From NCBI GenBank assembly GCA_965215295.1, contig OZ244045.1:1550001-1614000 (forward strand): DNA of 64,000 nucleotides, read 5' to 3'. The notes under the pieces were generated by a model. It searched no databases. It had not been told where the DNA came from and saw only the letters and a list, made by a program, of their open reading frames with translations. Of this stretch, positions 17,598-27,247 are shown piece after piece. How positions within the stretch are numbered: position 1 is the first letter of the stretch; each line of letters starts with the position of its first letter. The stretch is from HK1 sp965215295. Lineage in GTDB: Bacteria > Pseudomonadota > Gammaproteobacteria > HK1. A program made the translations under genes and the position numbers.

Positions 17598-17689
17598 CGC
17601 CGAATCACCCTCTGGAAAACCGCCGAATCACCCGTTGCAGATTCGCCGAATCACCCTCTGGAAATTCGCCGAATCACCCTTTGGAATAT
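17598..17689. repeat. Four 23-bp tandem repeats upstream of the DUF4143 ATPase
   Basis: Units begin at 17598, 17621, 17644 and 17667 with exact 23-base spacing. The shared core is cgccgaatcaccc followed by tctggaaa. They end about 75 bases before the ATPase start. Regular spacing near two helical turns could suit a DNA-binding protein, but the units may only be a minisatellite. Confidence 0.8.
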
Positions 17690-17762
17690 CCGTCCGGCCT
17701 TGCCCTCAGGGTGTGTCGGCGCTACCGTCACGGCATTCCCCTGTCCGAAAGCGTGACAACGG

Positions 17763-19013
17763 ATGGACTACCTGCCGCGAATCGTCGACGCCGAGCTGGC
17801 GGTGCTGCTCGAGGCTGCCGGGGCCGTGCTCATCGAAGGCCCCAAGGCTTCCGGGAAGACGGCTACCGCCATGCGGGCGGCCGCAAGCGAGGTACTGCTG
17901 GACGTCGACGACAATGCCCGGCGCATGATCGGCGTCGATCCGGCGGCCGTACTCGATGGCGGCACGCCGCGCCTGATCGACGAATGGCAACTGGAACCCG
18001 CCATATGGAACCATGTCCGCAGGACCGTCGACCGGCGTTCCCTGCCCGGTCAATTCATCCTCACCGGCTCCGCCGTTCCCGCGGACGACACGACCCGTCA
18101 TACCGGCGCCGGACGCTTTGCCCGACTCCGGATGCGCCCCCTGTCGCTCTACGAGGCGGGACACTCTTCCGGCGAGATTTCATTGCAAGGGCTCCTCGAT
18201 GGCGAGAAGCCGCGAGCGAATCGGTCCGAACTCTCGATCGCCTCTCTCGCCGAGCTCATCTGCGCCGGCGGTTGGCCGGGAAACGCCGGCAAGTCCCCGG
18301 GGGCGGCCCTGCGCATGAACCGGGGGTACCTGGACGAGATCCACCGCGTCGACATTTCGAGAGTCAGCGACAGGAGAAGGGATCCGGTCAAGGTGGCGCG
18401 CCTTGTGCGATCACTGGCCCGGAACGTCGCAACCCCCGTTGCGATATCGAAGCTGGCGGCCGACGTCGCCGGCAACGGCGGAGACCTGAAGGCGGATACG
18501 GTCGCCGCGTACCTCGACGCGCTGGAACGGCTCATGCTGGTGGAAAACCAGCCCGCGTGGTCGCCGCACCTGAGGTCGCGCACGACGCTTCGATCGGCGC
18601 CAGTGAGGCACTTCGTGGACCCTTCGCTGGCGGCGGCGGCCCTGCGGGCGACGCCTGCGCGTCTGGCTGCCGATCCGGAATCCCTCGGCCTGCTGTTCGA
18701 GTCCATGGTCATCCGCGATCTGCGCGTCTACGCTCAGGCGGCGGATGCCCACGTGTTCCATTATCGCGAGAAGGAAGGACTGGAGGTGGACGCCATCGTG
18801 GAAGCGGCGGACGGGCGCTGGGCGGCCTTCGAGATCAAGCTGGGCGAACGCTGGGTGGCGGATGGCTCGAAGAACCTGGACAGGCTTGCCAAGCGCATGG
18901 AGAAGAGCGACCGCGAGCCGCCGTCGGCGCTGGCGGTCATCGTCCCGAACGGTTACGGCCACGCGGGGACGCAGGACGTGGGAGTGATTCCGGTCGGCGC
19001 GCTGGGGCCATGA
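17763..19013 (+). CDS. AAA ATPase with DUF4143 domain
   Basis: The 416-residue protein has a P-loop GPKASGKTATAM near residue 26, a Walker B-like RLIDEWQLEP and the sensor QFILTGSAVP. The C-terminal half carries the DUF4143 pattern: SAPVRHFVDPSLAAAAL, LLFESMVIRDLRVYAQ and HYREKEGLEVDAIVE with AFEIKLG. The last part resembles a PD-(D/E)xK-like nuclease core (D, then E-x-K). The family is widespread and mobile and has no settled function. The ATG at 17763 lies after a 23-bp repeat array. The gene sits between two copies of the hyuB 3' end, so it is an acquired module. Confidence 0.88.
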   Translation: MDYLPRIVDAELAVLLEAAGAVLIEGPKASGKTATAMRAAASEVLLDVDDNARRMIGVDPAAVLDGGTPRLIDEWQLEPAIWNHVRRTVDRRSLPGQFILTGSAVPADDTTRHTGAGRFARLRMRPLSLYEAGHSSGEISLQGLLDGEKPRANRSELSIASLAELICAGGWPGNAGKSPGAALRMNRGYLDEIHRVDISRVSDRRRDPVKVARLVRSLARNVATPVAISKLAADVAGNGGDLKADTVAAYLDALERLMLVENQPAWSPHLRSRTTLRSAPVRHFVDPSLAAAALRATPARLAADPESLGLLFESMVIRDLRVYAQAADAHVFHYREKEGLEVDAIVEAADGRWAAFEIKLGERWVADGSKNLDRLAKRMEKSDREPPSALAVIVPNGYGHAGTQDVGVIPVGALGP

Positions 19014-19058
19014 GCGCACTCGAACACGGCGGCGCGGCGGAGAGGCAGCCGGCCGCCG

Positions 19059-20747
19059 TTACGGGACATCGTCGCGGTAGTGGCGGGCGATGAAGTCTTC
19101 GGTGAACTTCATGCTGTCGCGATCCTTGGTGACGAGAGCGGGGTCGCGCTCGGACGGGGGGCCGTATCCGCCCGCGCCGGGGGTCTCGATCACCACCGCC
19201 TCGGTGCGCGCGAGCCGGTGCCCGGCGCACTTGTCGGGGAGCCTGGCATGCGCGCCGCCGGCGTCCCGCAGCAGGAACCGGCCCGAGGCGCCGGGCTCGC
19301 CGCCGAACACTCCCCACGGCCGGTGGCGGAAACGCTCCCCGACGCCGTTGAAGACGCAGTCGTGGCCGACCGGGCGCACGACGCGGCGCAGCCCCATGCC
19401 GCCGCGGTAGCGGCCGGCGCCGCCGGAGTCCTCGACCAGGCTGTACTCCTCGACGAGCAGGGGATACTCCTGCTCGATCGCCTCCACCGGCAGGTTCGAC
19501 GTATTGGTGATGTGGACCTGCACACCGTCCTTGCCGTCCTTCGTGGCGCGCGCGCCCATGCCGCCGCCGAGGGTCTCTAGGTAGAGGTAGCGGCTGCCGT
19601 CGTCCGGATCGACGCCCGCGAACACCGCGGTGGTGTTGGCGCCGTTCGCGGCGCCGATCACCCGCTCGGGCAGCGCACCGCGGAACGCGCCCAGCACCAC
19701 GTCGACTATCCGCTGGCAGGTGTGGGCGCGTGACGCGACGGGAGCCGGGAACCGGCCGTTCAGCAGGGTGCCCGGCTCCGCGTCGATGTCCGCGACCGCG
19801 AGCACCCCCTGGTTGTTCGGCACCTCCGGGTCGATCATCGCCTTCAGCGCATAGCACACCGCCGCCCGGGTCGCGTTCATGGTGACGTTCACGTTGCCCT
19901 CGACCTGGGGGCTCGTGCCCGCGAAGTCGAAGTGCGCGCGGTCGCCCGCGATGGTGACCCTGAGCCGGATGGGGATGTCGGCGGTCTCGACCCCGTCGCC
20001 GTCCATCACGTCCTCGAACGTGTACTCGCCGTCCGGGATCCCGGCGATGGCGCTGCGCAGCCGCCGCTCGGTGCGCGCGATGATCTCGTCGAACGCGACG
20101 CGGATCACGCCGGCGGAATAGTGGTCGACGACCTCGTGCAGGCGCCTCGCGCCGAGGCGGCACGCCGCGATCTGCGCGTAGTGGTCCCCGCGGCGCTCCT
20201 CGGGCACCCGCACGTTGAGCAGCAGCAGGTCCATGATGTCGCTCTGAAGCTCGCCCTCGCGGAAGAGCTTGACCACCGGGATGCGCAGACCCTCCTGGAA
20301 GATCTCGCTCATCCCTCCGGCCATGGACCCCGGGGCCATGCCCCCGATGTCGGCGTGGTGGGCGAGGTTCGCGACGAAGCCGAACAGCGCGCCTTCGACG
20401 AAGACCGGCATCGCGTAGTTGATGTCGGGCAGATGGGTGCCGCCCGCGGTGTGCGGGTCGTTCGCGATGAACAGGTCGCCCTCGCGGATGTCGCCGCCGT
20501 ACTTGTCGAGCAGGCAGGCGATGAGGCCGCTCATCGAGGCGATGTGGATCGGGAGCGCCTGCACCGACTGCGCGACGAGGCGCCCGCCCGCGTCCATGAT
20601 CGCGGTGGAGTGGTCCCGCCGCTCCTTGATGTTGGTGGAGTACGCGGACTTCATCAGCGCGACGAAGGTCTCGTCGGTGATCGAGCGCAGGGCGTTGGAG
20701 ATGATCTCCAGGGTGATCGGATCGACGGTGTCGCGCTGCCTGTTCAT
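19059..20747 (-). CDS. hyuB: N-methylhydantoinase B / oxoprolinase subunit HyuB
   Basis: The 562-residue protein starts PITLEIISNALRSITDETF and has the family blocks DHSTAIMDAGGRLVAQS, DLFIANDPHTAGGTHLPD and the late GGAGRYRGGMGLRR. With HyuA it forms an ATP-dependent enzyme that opens cyclic amides such as hydantoins, 5-oxoproline or related lactams. The ATG at 20747 matches family starts; the frame upstream is arginine-rich noise. HyuA ends 73 bases upstream on the same strand, so the pair is one operon. Its last 17 codons and the following bases are duplicated at 17249. Confidence 0.93.
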   Translation of the reverse strand: MNRQRDTVDPITLEIISNALRSITDETFVALMKSAYSTNIKERRDHSTAIMDAGGRLVAQSVQALPIHIASMSGLIACLLDKYGGDIREGDLFIANDPHTAGGTHLPDINYAMPVFVEGALFGFVANLAHHADIGGMAPGSMAGGMSEIFQEGLRIPVVKLFREGELQSDIMDLLLLNVRVPEERRGDHYAQIAACRLGARRLHEVVDHYSAGVIRVAFDEIIARTERRLRSAIAGIPDGEYTFEDVMDGDGVETADIPIRLRVTIAGDRAHFDFAGTSPQVEGNVNVTMNATRAAVCYALKAMIDPEVPNNQGVLAVADIDAEPGTLLNGRFPAPVASRAHTCQRIVDVVLGAFRGALPERVIGAANGANTTAVFAGVDPDDGSRYLYLETLGGGMGARATKDGKDGVQVHITNTSNLPVEAIEQEYPLLVEEYSLVEDSGGAGRYRGGMGLRRVVRPVGHDCVFNGVGERFRHRPWGVFGGEPGASGRFLLRDAGGAHARLPDKCAGHRLARTEAVVIETPGAGGYGPPSERDPALVTKDRDSMKFTEDFIARHYRDDVP

Positions 20748-20820
20748 GGACCGGCTCCCGTGTCGCGGCCCGCATGGAGGAAGCCCCCGGCCGGCCGCCG
20801 GCCGCCGCCGCACCGCCCGC

Positions 20821-22902
20821 TCATGGATCCGCCGCTCCCGTGCCGCCGCGCACGCGGATGACGAGGTTCCCGGCGGGTTCCACCGTGGCCCGATCGCCGG
20901 GGAAGACCGGGGTGGTCGAGTCGAGCTGCTCGACGATCGCGGGACCGTCGATGGCGTGCCCCGCCCGCAGCGCATCCCGCTCGTAGACCGGGCAATCCAC
21001 CGCACCCTCGGCCGCGAAGCGTACCGCGCGGCGCTCGAACGGGACGGGGGGCGAACCGGGGCCGGGGGGCGTCCGCGGGGCGGGCGCCTCGGTGAGCCGG
21101 CCGCGGGCGGTGAGCCTCACGTTGACGATCTCGATCGGGTCGTGGGGGTTCGCGTACCCGTAGGCCGCCTCGTGCACCTCGAAGAACCGCTCGCGCAGAG
21201 TCCGCGGGGAGGGAACGGGCAGCGCCTCGGCGCTGTCGCCCGCCGCGACGGGGACGGTGAGCTCGAAGTTCTGCCCGACGTAGCGCGCATCCACCGCGAG
21301 CTCGAGCCGGTGGCCGCCGGCGGGGACGCCCTCCGCGTCGAGCCATGCGCGGGCCCGCCCGGCGAGGTCGCGCGCGTGCTCGGCGAGGCGCCGGACCCCC
21401 ACCTCGTCGCCCGGGATGCGCCCGCTCGTGACGAAGTCCTCCTTGAGGTCGGAGACGACGAGGCCCTGCGCGCAGAGGATCCCCGGCGCCGGGGGGACGA
21501 GGATCTCGCGCATCCCGAGCGCCAGGGCCACGTCGCGCGCGTGCAGCGGGCCGGCCCCGCCGAAGGGCATCAGGGTGAACTCGCGCGGGTCGTATCCGCG
21601 CTCGACCGAGATGGTGCGCACCGTCCGCACCATGTTGGCGACGACGATGCCGAGCACGCCGTGCGCGGTGCGCTCGACGCCGAACCCGAGCGCCCGGGCG
21701 ACGGGCTCGAACGCGGCCCGCGCGAGGGATTCGTCGAGCTTCATCTCGCCCGCGAGCAGCCCGCGCGCGGACAGCCGCCCGAGCACGAGGTTGGCGTCCG
21801 TCACCGTGGGCCGGTCGCCGCCGCGGCCGTAGCACGCGGGGCCGGGGTCCGCCCCCGCGCTCGCCGGGCCGACCTTGAGCAGGCCGTCGCGGTCGAACCA
21901 CGCGATCGAGCCGCCGCCCGCGCCCACCGTCTCGATGTCCACCGACGGGAGGCGCACGGAGAAGCCGGCGACATCGCGCTCGAACGACACGTCGGCCCGG
22001 AAGTCCCGGACCAGCGCGACGTCGGCGCTCGTGCCCCCCATGTCGAGGGTGATGACGTTGCGCCGCCCGGAGAGCTTCGCCGAGTGCGCGGCGCCGACCG
22101 CGCCGGCCGCCGGCCCCGACAGCGCGGTGCGCACCGGCAGGGCCCGCGCCCGCTCGGGCGACATCAGGCCGCCGCTCGACTGGTTGATGCCGAGCGAGGC
22201 GCCGGGCGCCACGCCGGCAAGCTCTTGCTCGAGGCTCGCGAGGTAGCGCCCGAGCACCGGCTGGAGGTAGGCGTTCAGCGCGGTGGTGGAGAACCGTTCG
22301 TACTCGCGGAACTCGGGCTGGACCTCGAACGAGGTGCTGACCGGAAGGCCGGGGAGAGCGGACCGCAGGGCGGCGGCGATCCGGTCCTCGTGCGCGGGGT
22401 TGCGGAACGCGAACAGCAGGCACACCGCGCACGCGCCGGCGCCGCTTGCGCGCACCTGCTCCACCGCGGTGGCGATCGCGTCGTCGGTGGGCTCGGTGAT
22501 CGCCTTGCCGTCCGCGCCCATCCGCTCCGCGATCTCGAACCGGCGGCGGCGCTCGACGAGCGGCGCGGGATGGTCCTCGACGAGCGAGTACATGTGCGGG
22601 CGCGTCTGGCGGCCGATCTCCAGCAGGTCGCGGAAGCCCCGGGTGGTGATCATCACCACGTCGCCCCCGCGGCGCTGGATGAGCGCGTTGGTGCCCACCG
22701 TGGTGCCGTGGGAGAGCCGGCGCAGCTCCGCGAGGTCGATCCCGTGGCGGGCGGCGAGGGCGAGCAATCCCTCGATGATCGCCCGTGCGGGGTTGTCGGG
22801 GGTCGAGGGCCGCTTGCCGGCATGCACCGCCCCGCCCGCCTCGTCGAGTGCGTAGAAGTCGGTGAAGGTACCGCCGACGTCGACGCCGATAGTCCAGGCC
22901 AT
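20821..22902 (-). CDS. hyuA: N-methylhydantoinase A / oxoprolinase subunit HyuA
   Basis: The 693-residue subunit opens with the actin-like ATP-binding strand WTIGVDVGGTFTDFYAL. It has RLSHGTTVGTNALIQRRG, GGTSADVALV and the conserved LMPFGGAGPLHA segment. Length and order match single-domain HyuA/acetophenone carboxylase-type alpha subunits. The exact substrate (hydantoin, oxoproline, acetone-like ketone) cannot be decided. It is the first gene of the hyuA-hyuB operon; the ATG at 22902 gives a canonical N-terminus. Confidence 0.93.
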   Translation of the reverse strand: MAWTIGVDVGGTFTDFYALDEAGGAVHAGKRPSTPDNPARAIIEGLLALAARHGIDLAELRRLSHGTTVGTNALIQRRGGDVVMITTRGFRDLLEIGRQTRPHMYSLVEDHPAPLVERRRRFEIAERMGADGKAITEPTDDAIATAVEQVRASGAGACAVCLLFAFRNPAHEDRIAAALRSALPGLPVSTSFEVQPEFREYERFSTTALNAYLQPVLGRYLASLEQELAGVAPGASLGINQSSGGLMSPERARALPVRTALSGPAAGAVGAAHSAKLSGRRNVITLDMGGTSADVALVRDFRADVSFERDVAGFSVRLPSVDIETVGAGGGSIAWFDRDGLLKVGPASAGADPGPACYGRGGDRPTVTDANLVLGRLSARGLLAGEMKLDESLARAAFEPVARALGFGVERTAHGVLGIVVANMVRTVRTISVERGYDPREFTLMPFGGAGPLHARDVALALGMREILVPPAPGILCAQGLVVSDLKEDFVTSGRIPGDEVGVRRLAEHARDLAGRARAWLDAEGVPAGGHRLELAVDARYVGQNFELTVPVAAGDSAEALPVPSPRTLRERFFEVHEAAYGYANPHDPIEIVNVRLTARGRLTEAPAPRTPPGPGSPPVPFERRAVRFAAEGAVDCPVYERDALRAGHAIDGPAIVEQLDSTTPVFPGDRATVEPAGNLVIRVRGGTGAADP

Positions 22903-23048
22903 TTCCGTTGTCCCTGGTGGATCGGGCGCTCGCGCGGGTCTTCGCCGCCGCCCGCGGAGCGGCCCCCGGGCCGGCGCCGCGACACGGCGCGCGCGACCGG
23001 ACCGGAAAGCCGCTCGACCGGGCTGCCGCGGAACCGGTACCGGCGCCG

Positions 23049-23339
23049 CTACCCTCCGCCGCGCTGGAAGGCGCGGTCGAACTGCGCGAGGAACCGGTCG
23101 AGCGCGTCGGGCTCGAATCCGGAGAGCGCGATCTCGACGTCGACCACCGGTAGCCGGAGCAGCGCGATGCGCCGCTCGCGCTCTTCGGAGAGGGTGATCT
23201 CGACCTTGCCCGGAGCGCCGAGCACCGAGATCGTCCGGCCCTCGACGGTGAACGTCGCCGGCGCCACCGCGGGCGCCAGCGAGCGGAGGAACTCCTTGTG
23301 GGTGATGCCCATCTCGCGACGCAGGCGCGTCGTCTCCAT
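23049..23339 (-). CDS. Small protein of the AOR cluster
   Basis: The 96-residue protein begins METTRLRREMGITHKEFLRS and ends with a fold-like stretch IALLRLPVVDVEIALSG, then EPDALDRFLAQFDRAFQRGGG. I do not recognise a family with certainty. It starts 20 bases after the stop of the FAD oxidoreductase and is very likely the last gene of the aldehyde oxidoreductase operon. It lacks cysteines and membrane segments, so a soluble accessory role is plausible. Confidence 0.65.
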   Translation of the reverse strand: METTRLRREMGITHKEFLRSLAPAVAPATFTVEGRTISVLGAPGKVEITLSEERERRIALLRLPVVDVEIALSGFEPDALDRFLAQFDRAFQRGGG

Positions 23340-23359
23340 CGCGAGGCGGGCGTCCGGGC

Positions 23360-24646
23360 TCAGTGGGTGACGGGGCCGAGCCCGAAGGCGTAGGCGTTCC
23401 CGCCCACCGCCTGGCGCCCCGCGACGTAGGCTTCGCCGAACCGGGTCGGATCCTCGCGCAGCCGGTCCACCCACTTGCCGAGGCGCAGCCGGCTCTGGAT
23501 GAGGCCGCGCAGGATGCCGGCGCCCTCGGTATGCCCCAGGGTGCTCGCGCCCACGAGGACGTCGTCTTCGAACTGGAGGTTCACGTAGCGGTACCGGTCG
23601 GGCGCGTCGAGCACCGCCGACGTCCCGCCGTCGACCCCCATCCACAGCCCGAACGAGCACGACACGAGGCCGACGGTGTCGAGCACGTTCATGTTGACGC
23701 TGCCCTGATGGACGACGCCGCGGCCCGCCATGTTGAGTGCGGCGACCCGGGCGTGGTCCGCCGCGGTCGGCTGGATCGCGTGCACGGAGTAGCCGCCGGT
23801 CGAGAAGTCGCGGCCTTCCGCGACGTCGCCGGCCGCGTAGACGTCGGGGTCGCTGCTCCTCAGGCGCCGGTCGACCCTGACCCCCGCGCCGATCTCGATG
23901 CCGCTCCCTTCGAGGAAGTCGACGTTCGGCGCGACGCCGGTCGCGCGGATGACGAGCGCCGCCTCCACCGCCGCGCCGTTGTCGAGCCGGGCGACGAGGC
24001 CGGAGCCGCCGCCCCGCTCGATCCCCTCGACCCTGGCGGACGTGTGCACGGTGATGCCCTTGCTCTCGCACCAGCGCTTGAGATGCCCGCCCGCGGTCTC
24101 GTCGAGCATCCGCGGCACCATGCGGTTCTCCATCTCCACCACGGTGAGCTTGACCCCGCGCCGCACCAGCGCCTCGAGGATGATGCAGCCGATGAAGCCC
24201 GCGCCCATCAGCAGCACCGGGGCGCCCTTCTCTGCCAAGGCGATGATGTGGCGCGCGTCCGCGAGCGTCCAGCACGGATGCACCCCCGGCAGGTCGATCC
24301 CCGGGATGGGCGGGACCGCGGGACGGGAGCCGGAAGCGATCAGGAGCTTGTCGTAGCTCACCGTGCGCGCGTCCGCGAGGGTGAGCGTCTTCGCGCCGCG
24401 GTCGACCCGCTCCACCCGGCTCCGTACGATCCCGATGCCGCCCGCGGCGTAATGACCGTCTTCCTTGCGCAGATGCGTACCGGCCTCGGTGATGTTGCCG
24501 GCCAGCAGGTACGGAATCGCCATGCGCGAATAGGGCGGCTCCGGCTCGTCCCCGACGATCGTCACTCTCGACGCGCCGTCGGTCTTGCGCAGCGTCTCCG
24601 CCGCGATGACGCCGGCGGGACCCGCTCCGATGATCACGTGATGCAT
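23360..24646 (-). CDS. FAD/NAD(P)-dependent oxidoreductase of the AOR cluster
   Basis: The 428-residue pyridine nucleotide-disulfide oxidoreductase-fold protein has an FAD-binding N-terminus MHHVIIGAGPAGVIAAETLR, KLLIASGSRPAVPPIPG, a second Rossmann motif VLLMGAGFIGCIILEALVRRG for NAD(P)H, and the FAD-binding VYAAGDVAEG. It has no CxxxxC redox disulfide, like NADH:ferredoxin or nitrite reductase-type subunits. It follows the AOR gene by 94 bases on the same strand and probably moves electrons between AOR, the ferredoxin subunit and NAD(P), as the third subunit does in AorABC systems. The start ATG at 24646 was chosen for the perfect FAD motif. Confidence 0.9.
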   Translation of the reverse strand: MHHVIIGAGPAGVIAAETLRKTDGASRVTIVGDEPEPPYSRMAIPYLLAGNITEAGTHLRKEDGHYAAGGIGIVRSRVERVDRGAKTLTLADARTVSYDKLLIASGSRPAVPPIPGIDLPGVHPCWTLADARHIIALAEKGAPVLLMGAGFIGCIILEALVRRGVKLTVVEMENRMVPRMLDETAGGHLKRWCESKGITVHTSARVEGIERGGGSGLVARLDNGAAVEAALVIRATGVAPNVDFLEGSGIEIGAGVRVDRRLRSSDPDVYAAGDVAEGRDFSTGGYSVHAIQPTAADHARVAALNMAGRGVVHQGSVNMNVLDTVGLVSCSFGLWMGVDGGTSAVLDAPDRYRYVNLQFEDDVLVGASTLGHTEGAGILRGLIQSRLRLGKWVDRLREDPTRFGEAYVAGRQAVGGNAYAFGLGPVTH

Positions 24647-24740
24647 GTCTCGGCTCCCCTGGTTGCGGTCCGGTCGCGCCGGATCGGGCACGGGCGGGAC
24701 CGAACCGCCGTCCCGCCCGTGGGATGGCGCCGTCGGAACG

Positions 24741-26591
24741 TCAGAGCCTCAGCCGCTCCAGCGTCTCGTTGGAGGGAACGCCCTCCGGGGTCCAGCCGCG
24801 GAGCTGGTAGTACTCCGGGAGCATCTCGGCCAGGCCGGTGGTCCTGCCCTCGGCCGGGCCGGTGTTCGCGCCCTCCTCCAGGAGCCGCTTCGGGAGCGAG
24901 TCGTCCGAGGCGGTGAAGCCGGCCGCGTTGTTGAACCGGCGCTCCAGGTTCCACACGCGCTCTCCGACCTCCAGCAGCCGCTCCGCCGTCCACTCGCCCT
25001 CGCAGGCCGCGTCGACCTGCGGCGCGATGTTGTCCAGGGTCCACGCGAACGTGGTGAACACGCACAGCCCGGTGGAATCGACCGCGGCGGTGGCGTCCTG
25101 GAACGCCTTCACGAGCCCTGGCTTGCCCTCGGTGGCCAGCGGATCGGTCTTCTCGGGGATGCCGAGCACCTCGGAGGCGACGGTGTAGCTGCGCAGGTGG
25201 CAGGCGCCGCGGTTCGACGTCGCGTAGGTCAGGCCCATGCCCTGGATGCCGCGCGGATCGTAGGCGGGGAACTCCTGGCCCTTGACGGTCATCGAGAGCT
25301 CGGGACGCCCGTACTTCTCGCACAACCGCTTCGAACCGAGCCCGAGGTCCTTGCCGAACCCTTCGCCGGTCGCGGTCATCTCGGCGGCCCGGGCGAGCGC
25401 CTCGGCGGAGCCGAAGTTGAACTTCACGCCGCCGGTCACGCTGTCGTCGATGGCGCCCGACTCGTAGAGCTCCATCGCCGCCGCGACGGTGGCCCCGAAC
25501 GAGATGGGGTCCATCGCGTCCTCGTTGCAGAGGTAGTTCGCGTAGGTGAGGGTCTCGAGGTCGTCGACCCCGGTGTCGGACCCCAGCGCCCACGCCGCCT
25601 CGTACTCCAGTCCGCCGGACGCGCCCCAGTACTTCGGCTTGTTCTCGACCGTGAAGTGGCCCTTGTCCATCACCGAGATGCGCCCGCACGCGATGGTGCA
25701 GCCGAAGCAGGCCGCGTTGGTGACGAGGTTCGTCTGGCCGTCGCTCTCGCGCTTCTCGGCCATCGCCTCCGCCGAGATCCGGTGCGCGCCCTCGAACTTC
25801 ACCTCGCGCATGTTGCGGGTGGGCATCGCGCCGATCTCGTTGATGACGTTCATCAGCACCTGGGTACCGTACGTCGGCAGGCCCTGGCCGGTGACCGCGT
25901 TCTCCGCGAGCACCGCCTTCTGCTCCGCCGTCGTCTCGAGGAAGCGCTTCGGGTCCTTGATGGTCGCGACGCCCCTGGTGCCGCGCACCGCGACCGCCTT
26001 CAGGTTCTTCGAGGCCATCACCGTACCGACGCCGGAACGCCCCGCCGCGCGGTGGAGATCGTTGACCACCGCGGAGTAGAGGCAGCCGGATTCCGCCGCC
26101 CGGCCGATGCACGCGATGCGCAGCCGCGGGTCCTGGTGCTTCGCGTGGAGCATCTCGTCGGTCTCCCACACCGACTTGCCCCAGAGATCGCCGGCGGGGC
26201 GCAGCTCCGCGTGCTCGTTCTCGACGTAGAGGTAGACCGGCGAGTCCGCCTTGCCCTCGAAGATGATCATGTCCCACCCGGCGTTCTTGATCTCCGCCCC
26301 GATGAAGCCGCCGGAGTTCGAGCAGGCGATGGCGCCGGTGAGCGGGCTCTTGGTCACCACCGAGTAGCGGCCGCCGGTGGAGGCCATGGTGCCGGTCAGC
26401 GGCCCCGTCACCATGATGAGCTTGTTCTGCGGGGAGAGCGGGTCGACCCGCGGGTCGACCTCCTCGCAGAGGTACTTCGAGGCGAGTCCGCGCTGCCCCA
26501 GGTAGGTCCGCGCCCACTCCATGTCGAGGGGCTCCTTCTCGCAGGCGCCCTCGGTGAGGTTCACCCGCAACACGTTTCTGGTCCAGGCCAT
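24741..26591 (-). CDS. Tungsten/molybdenum aldehyde:ferredoxin oxidoreductase
   Basis: The 616-residue protein belongs to the AOR family: WTRNVLRVNLTEGACEKEPL at the start, SNSGGFIGAEIKNAG, DLHRAAGRSGVGTVMASKN, and a cubane-binding set C295-x2-C298-x3-C302 with the fourth Cys in DSTGLCVFTT. These enzymes use a bis-pterin W or Mo cofactor to oxidise aldehydes to acids, or reduce acids, with ferredoxin-level electrons. Neighbours supply a four-cluster Fe-S subunit, a MoaD-like sulfur carrier and an FAD subunit, so the complex is probably AorABC-like. The aldehyde substrate is not evident. Confidence 0.94.
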   Translation of the reverse strand: MAWTRNVLRVNLTEGACEKEPLDMEWARTYLGQRGLASKYLCEEVDPRVDPLSPQNKLIMVTGPLTGTMASTGGRYSVVTKSPLTGAIACSNSGGFIGAEIKNAGWDMIIFEGKADSPVYLYVENEHAELRPAGDLWGKSVWETDEMLHAKHQDPRLRIACIGRAAESGCLYSAVVNDLHRAAGRSGVGTVMASKNLKAVAVRGTRGVATIKDPKRFLETTAEQKAVLAENAVTGQGLPTYGTQVLMNVINEIGAMPTRNMREVKFEGAHRISAEAMAEKRESDGQTNLVTNAACFGCTIACGRISVMDKGHFTVENKPKYWGASGGLEYEAAWALGSDTGVDDLETLTYANYLCNEDAMDPISFGATVAAAMELYESGAIDDSVTGGVKFNFGSAEALARAAEMTATGEGFGKDLGLGSKRLCEKYGRPELSMTVKGQEFPAYDPRGIQGMGLTYATSNRGACHLRSYTVASEVLGIPEKTDPLATEGKPGLVKAFQDATAAVDSTGLCVFTTFAWTLDNIAPQVDAACEGEWTAERLLEVGERVWNLERRFNNAAGFTASDDSLPKRLLEEGANTGPAEGRTTGLAEMLPEYYQLRGWTPEGVPSNETLERLRL

Positions 26592-26609
26592 GATTTCGTC
26601 CTCCCGCTC

Positions 26610-27095
26610 TCAGGCGCCCGGTTGCGGGCGGTTCGGGTCGACGCCCTGCGCCGCCCATGCGCGCATCCGATCCATCCCGTGCTGCTCGATGTCGACGTAG
26701 GTGATCGCCCCGGTCGGGCACGCCTTCGCGCACTCCGGGTCGCCGCCGCACAGATCGCACTTGATGACCTTGCCGGTGTCCGCGTTGTAGTTCACCGTCC
26801 CGAACGGACACGCGATGGTGCAGACCTTGCAGCCGACGCAGACGTCGTCGAGGACGTCCTTCGACCCGGTCGCCGGGTTCATCACGATGGCGTCCACGGG
26901 ACAGGCGTGCAGGCACCACGCCTCGTCGCACTGGGTGCACGTGTAGGGTGCGAATCGCCCCTCGTAGTGGAACGTGAACACGCGGATGCGCGATTTGGAC
27001 GGATTGAACACGCCCTCGTTCTCGTACGAGCAGGCCATCTCGCACTGCAGACAGCCGGTGCATTTCTCCGGCTCGAGTTTCAGGGCTCTCAACAT
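26610..27095 (-). CDS. Four-cluster ferredoxin-type electron transfer subunit
   Basis: The 161-residue protein contains four cysteine groups: CTGCLQCEMAC, CTQCDEAWCLHAC, CVGCKVCTIAC, and CDLCGGDPECAKAC. That makes 16 cysteines, enough for four [4Fe-4S] clusters, as in HycB/DmsB-like polyferredoxins and the AorB-type subunits. It begins just upstream of the AOR gene (18-base gap) and should carry electrons to or from it. The ATG at 27095 was chosen for its position two codons before the first strand; the longer frame upstream lacks family features. Confidence 0.92.
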   Translation of the reverse strand: MLRALKLEPEKCTGCLQCEMACSYENEGVFNPSKSRIRVFTFHYEGRFAPYTCTQCDEAWCLHACPVDAIVMNPATGSKDVLDDVCVGCKVCTIACPFGTVNYNADTGKVIKCDLCGGDPECAKACPTGAITYVDIEQHGMDRMRAWAAQGVDPNRPQPGA

Positions 27096-27247
27096 GAGTC
27101 GACCTCCTTGCGAAGCTGGGTCTTGCCGTATCGACCTTGCCGCCGGAGGCCACCGCCACCACCTGCGGGCGGGCGAGGCGAGCGCTTGCAAGGCCGGGGA
27201 ACCGACACTTCGGACACTTCGTCGACCTGCCGCATGACGCCTCCGGC

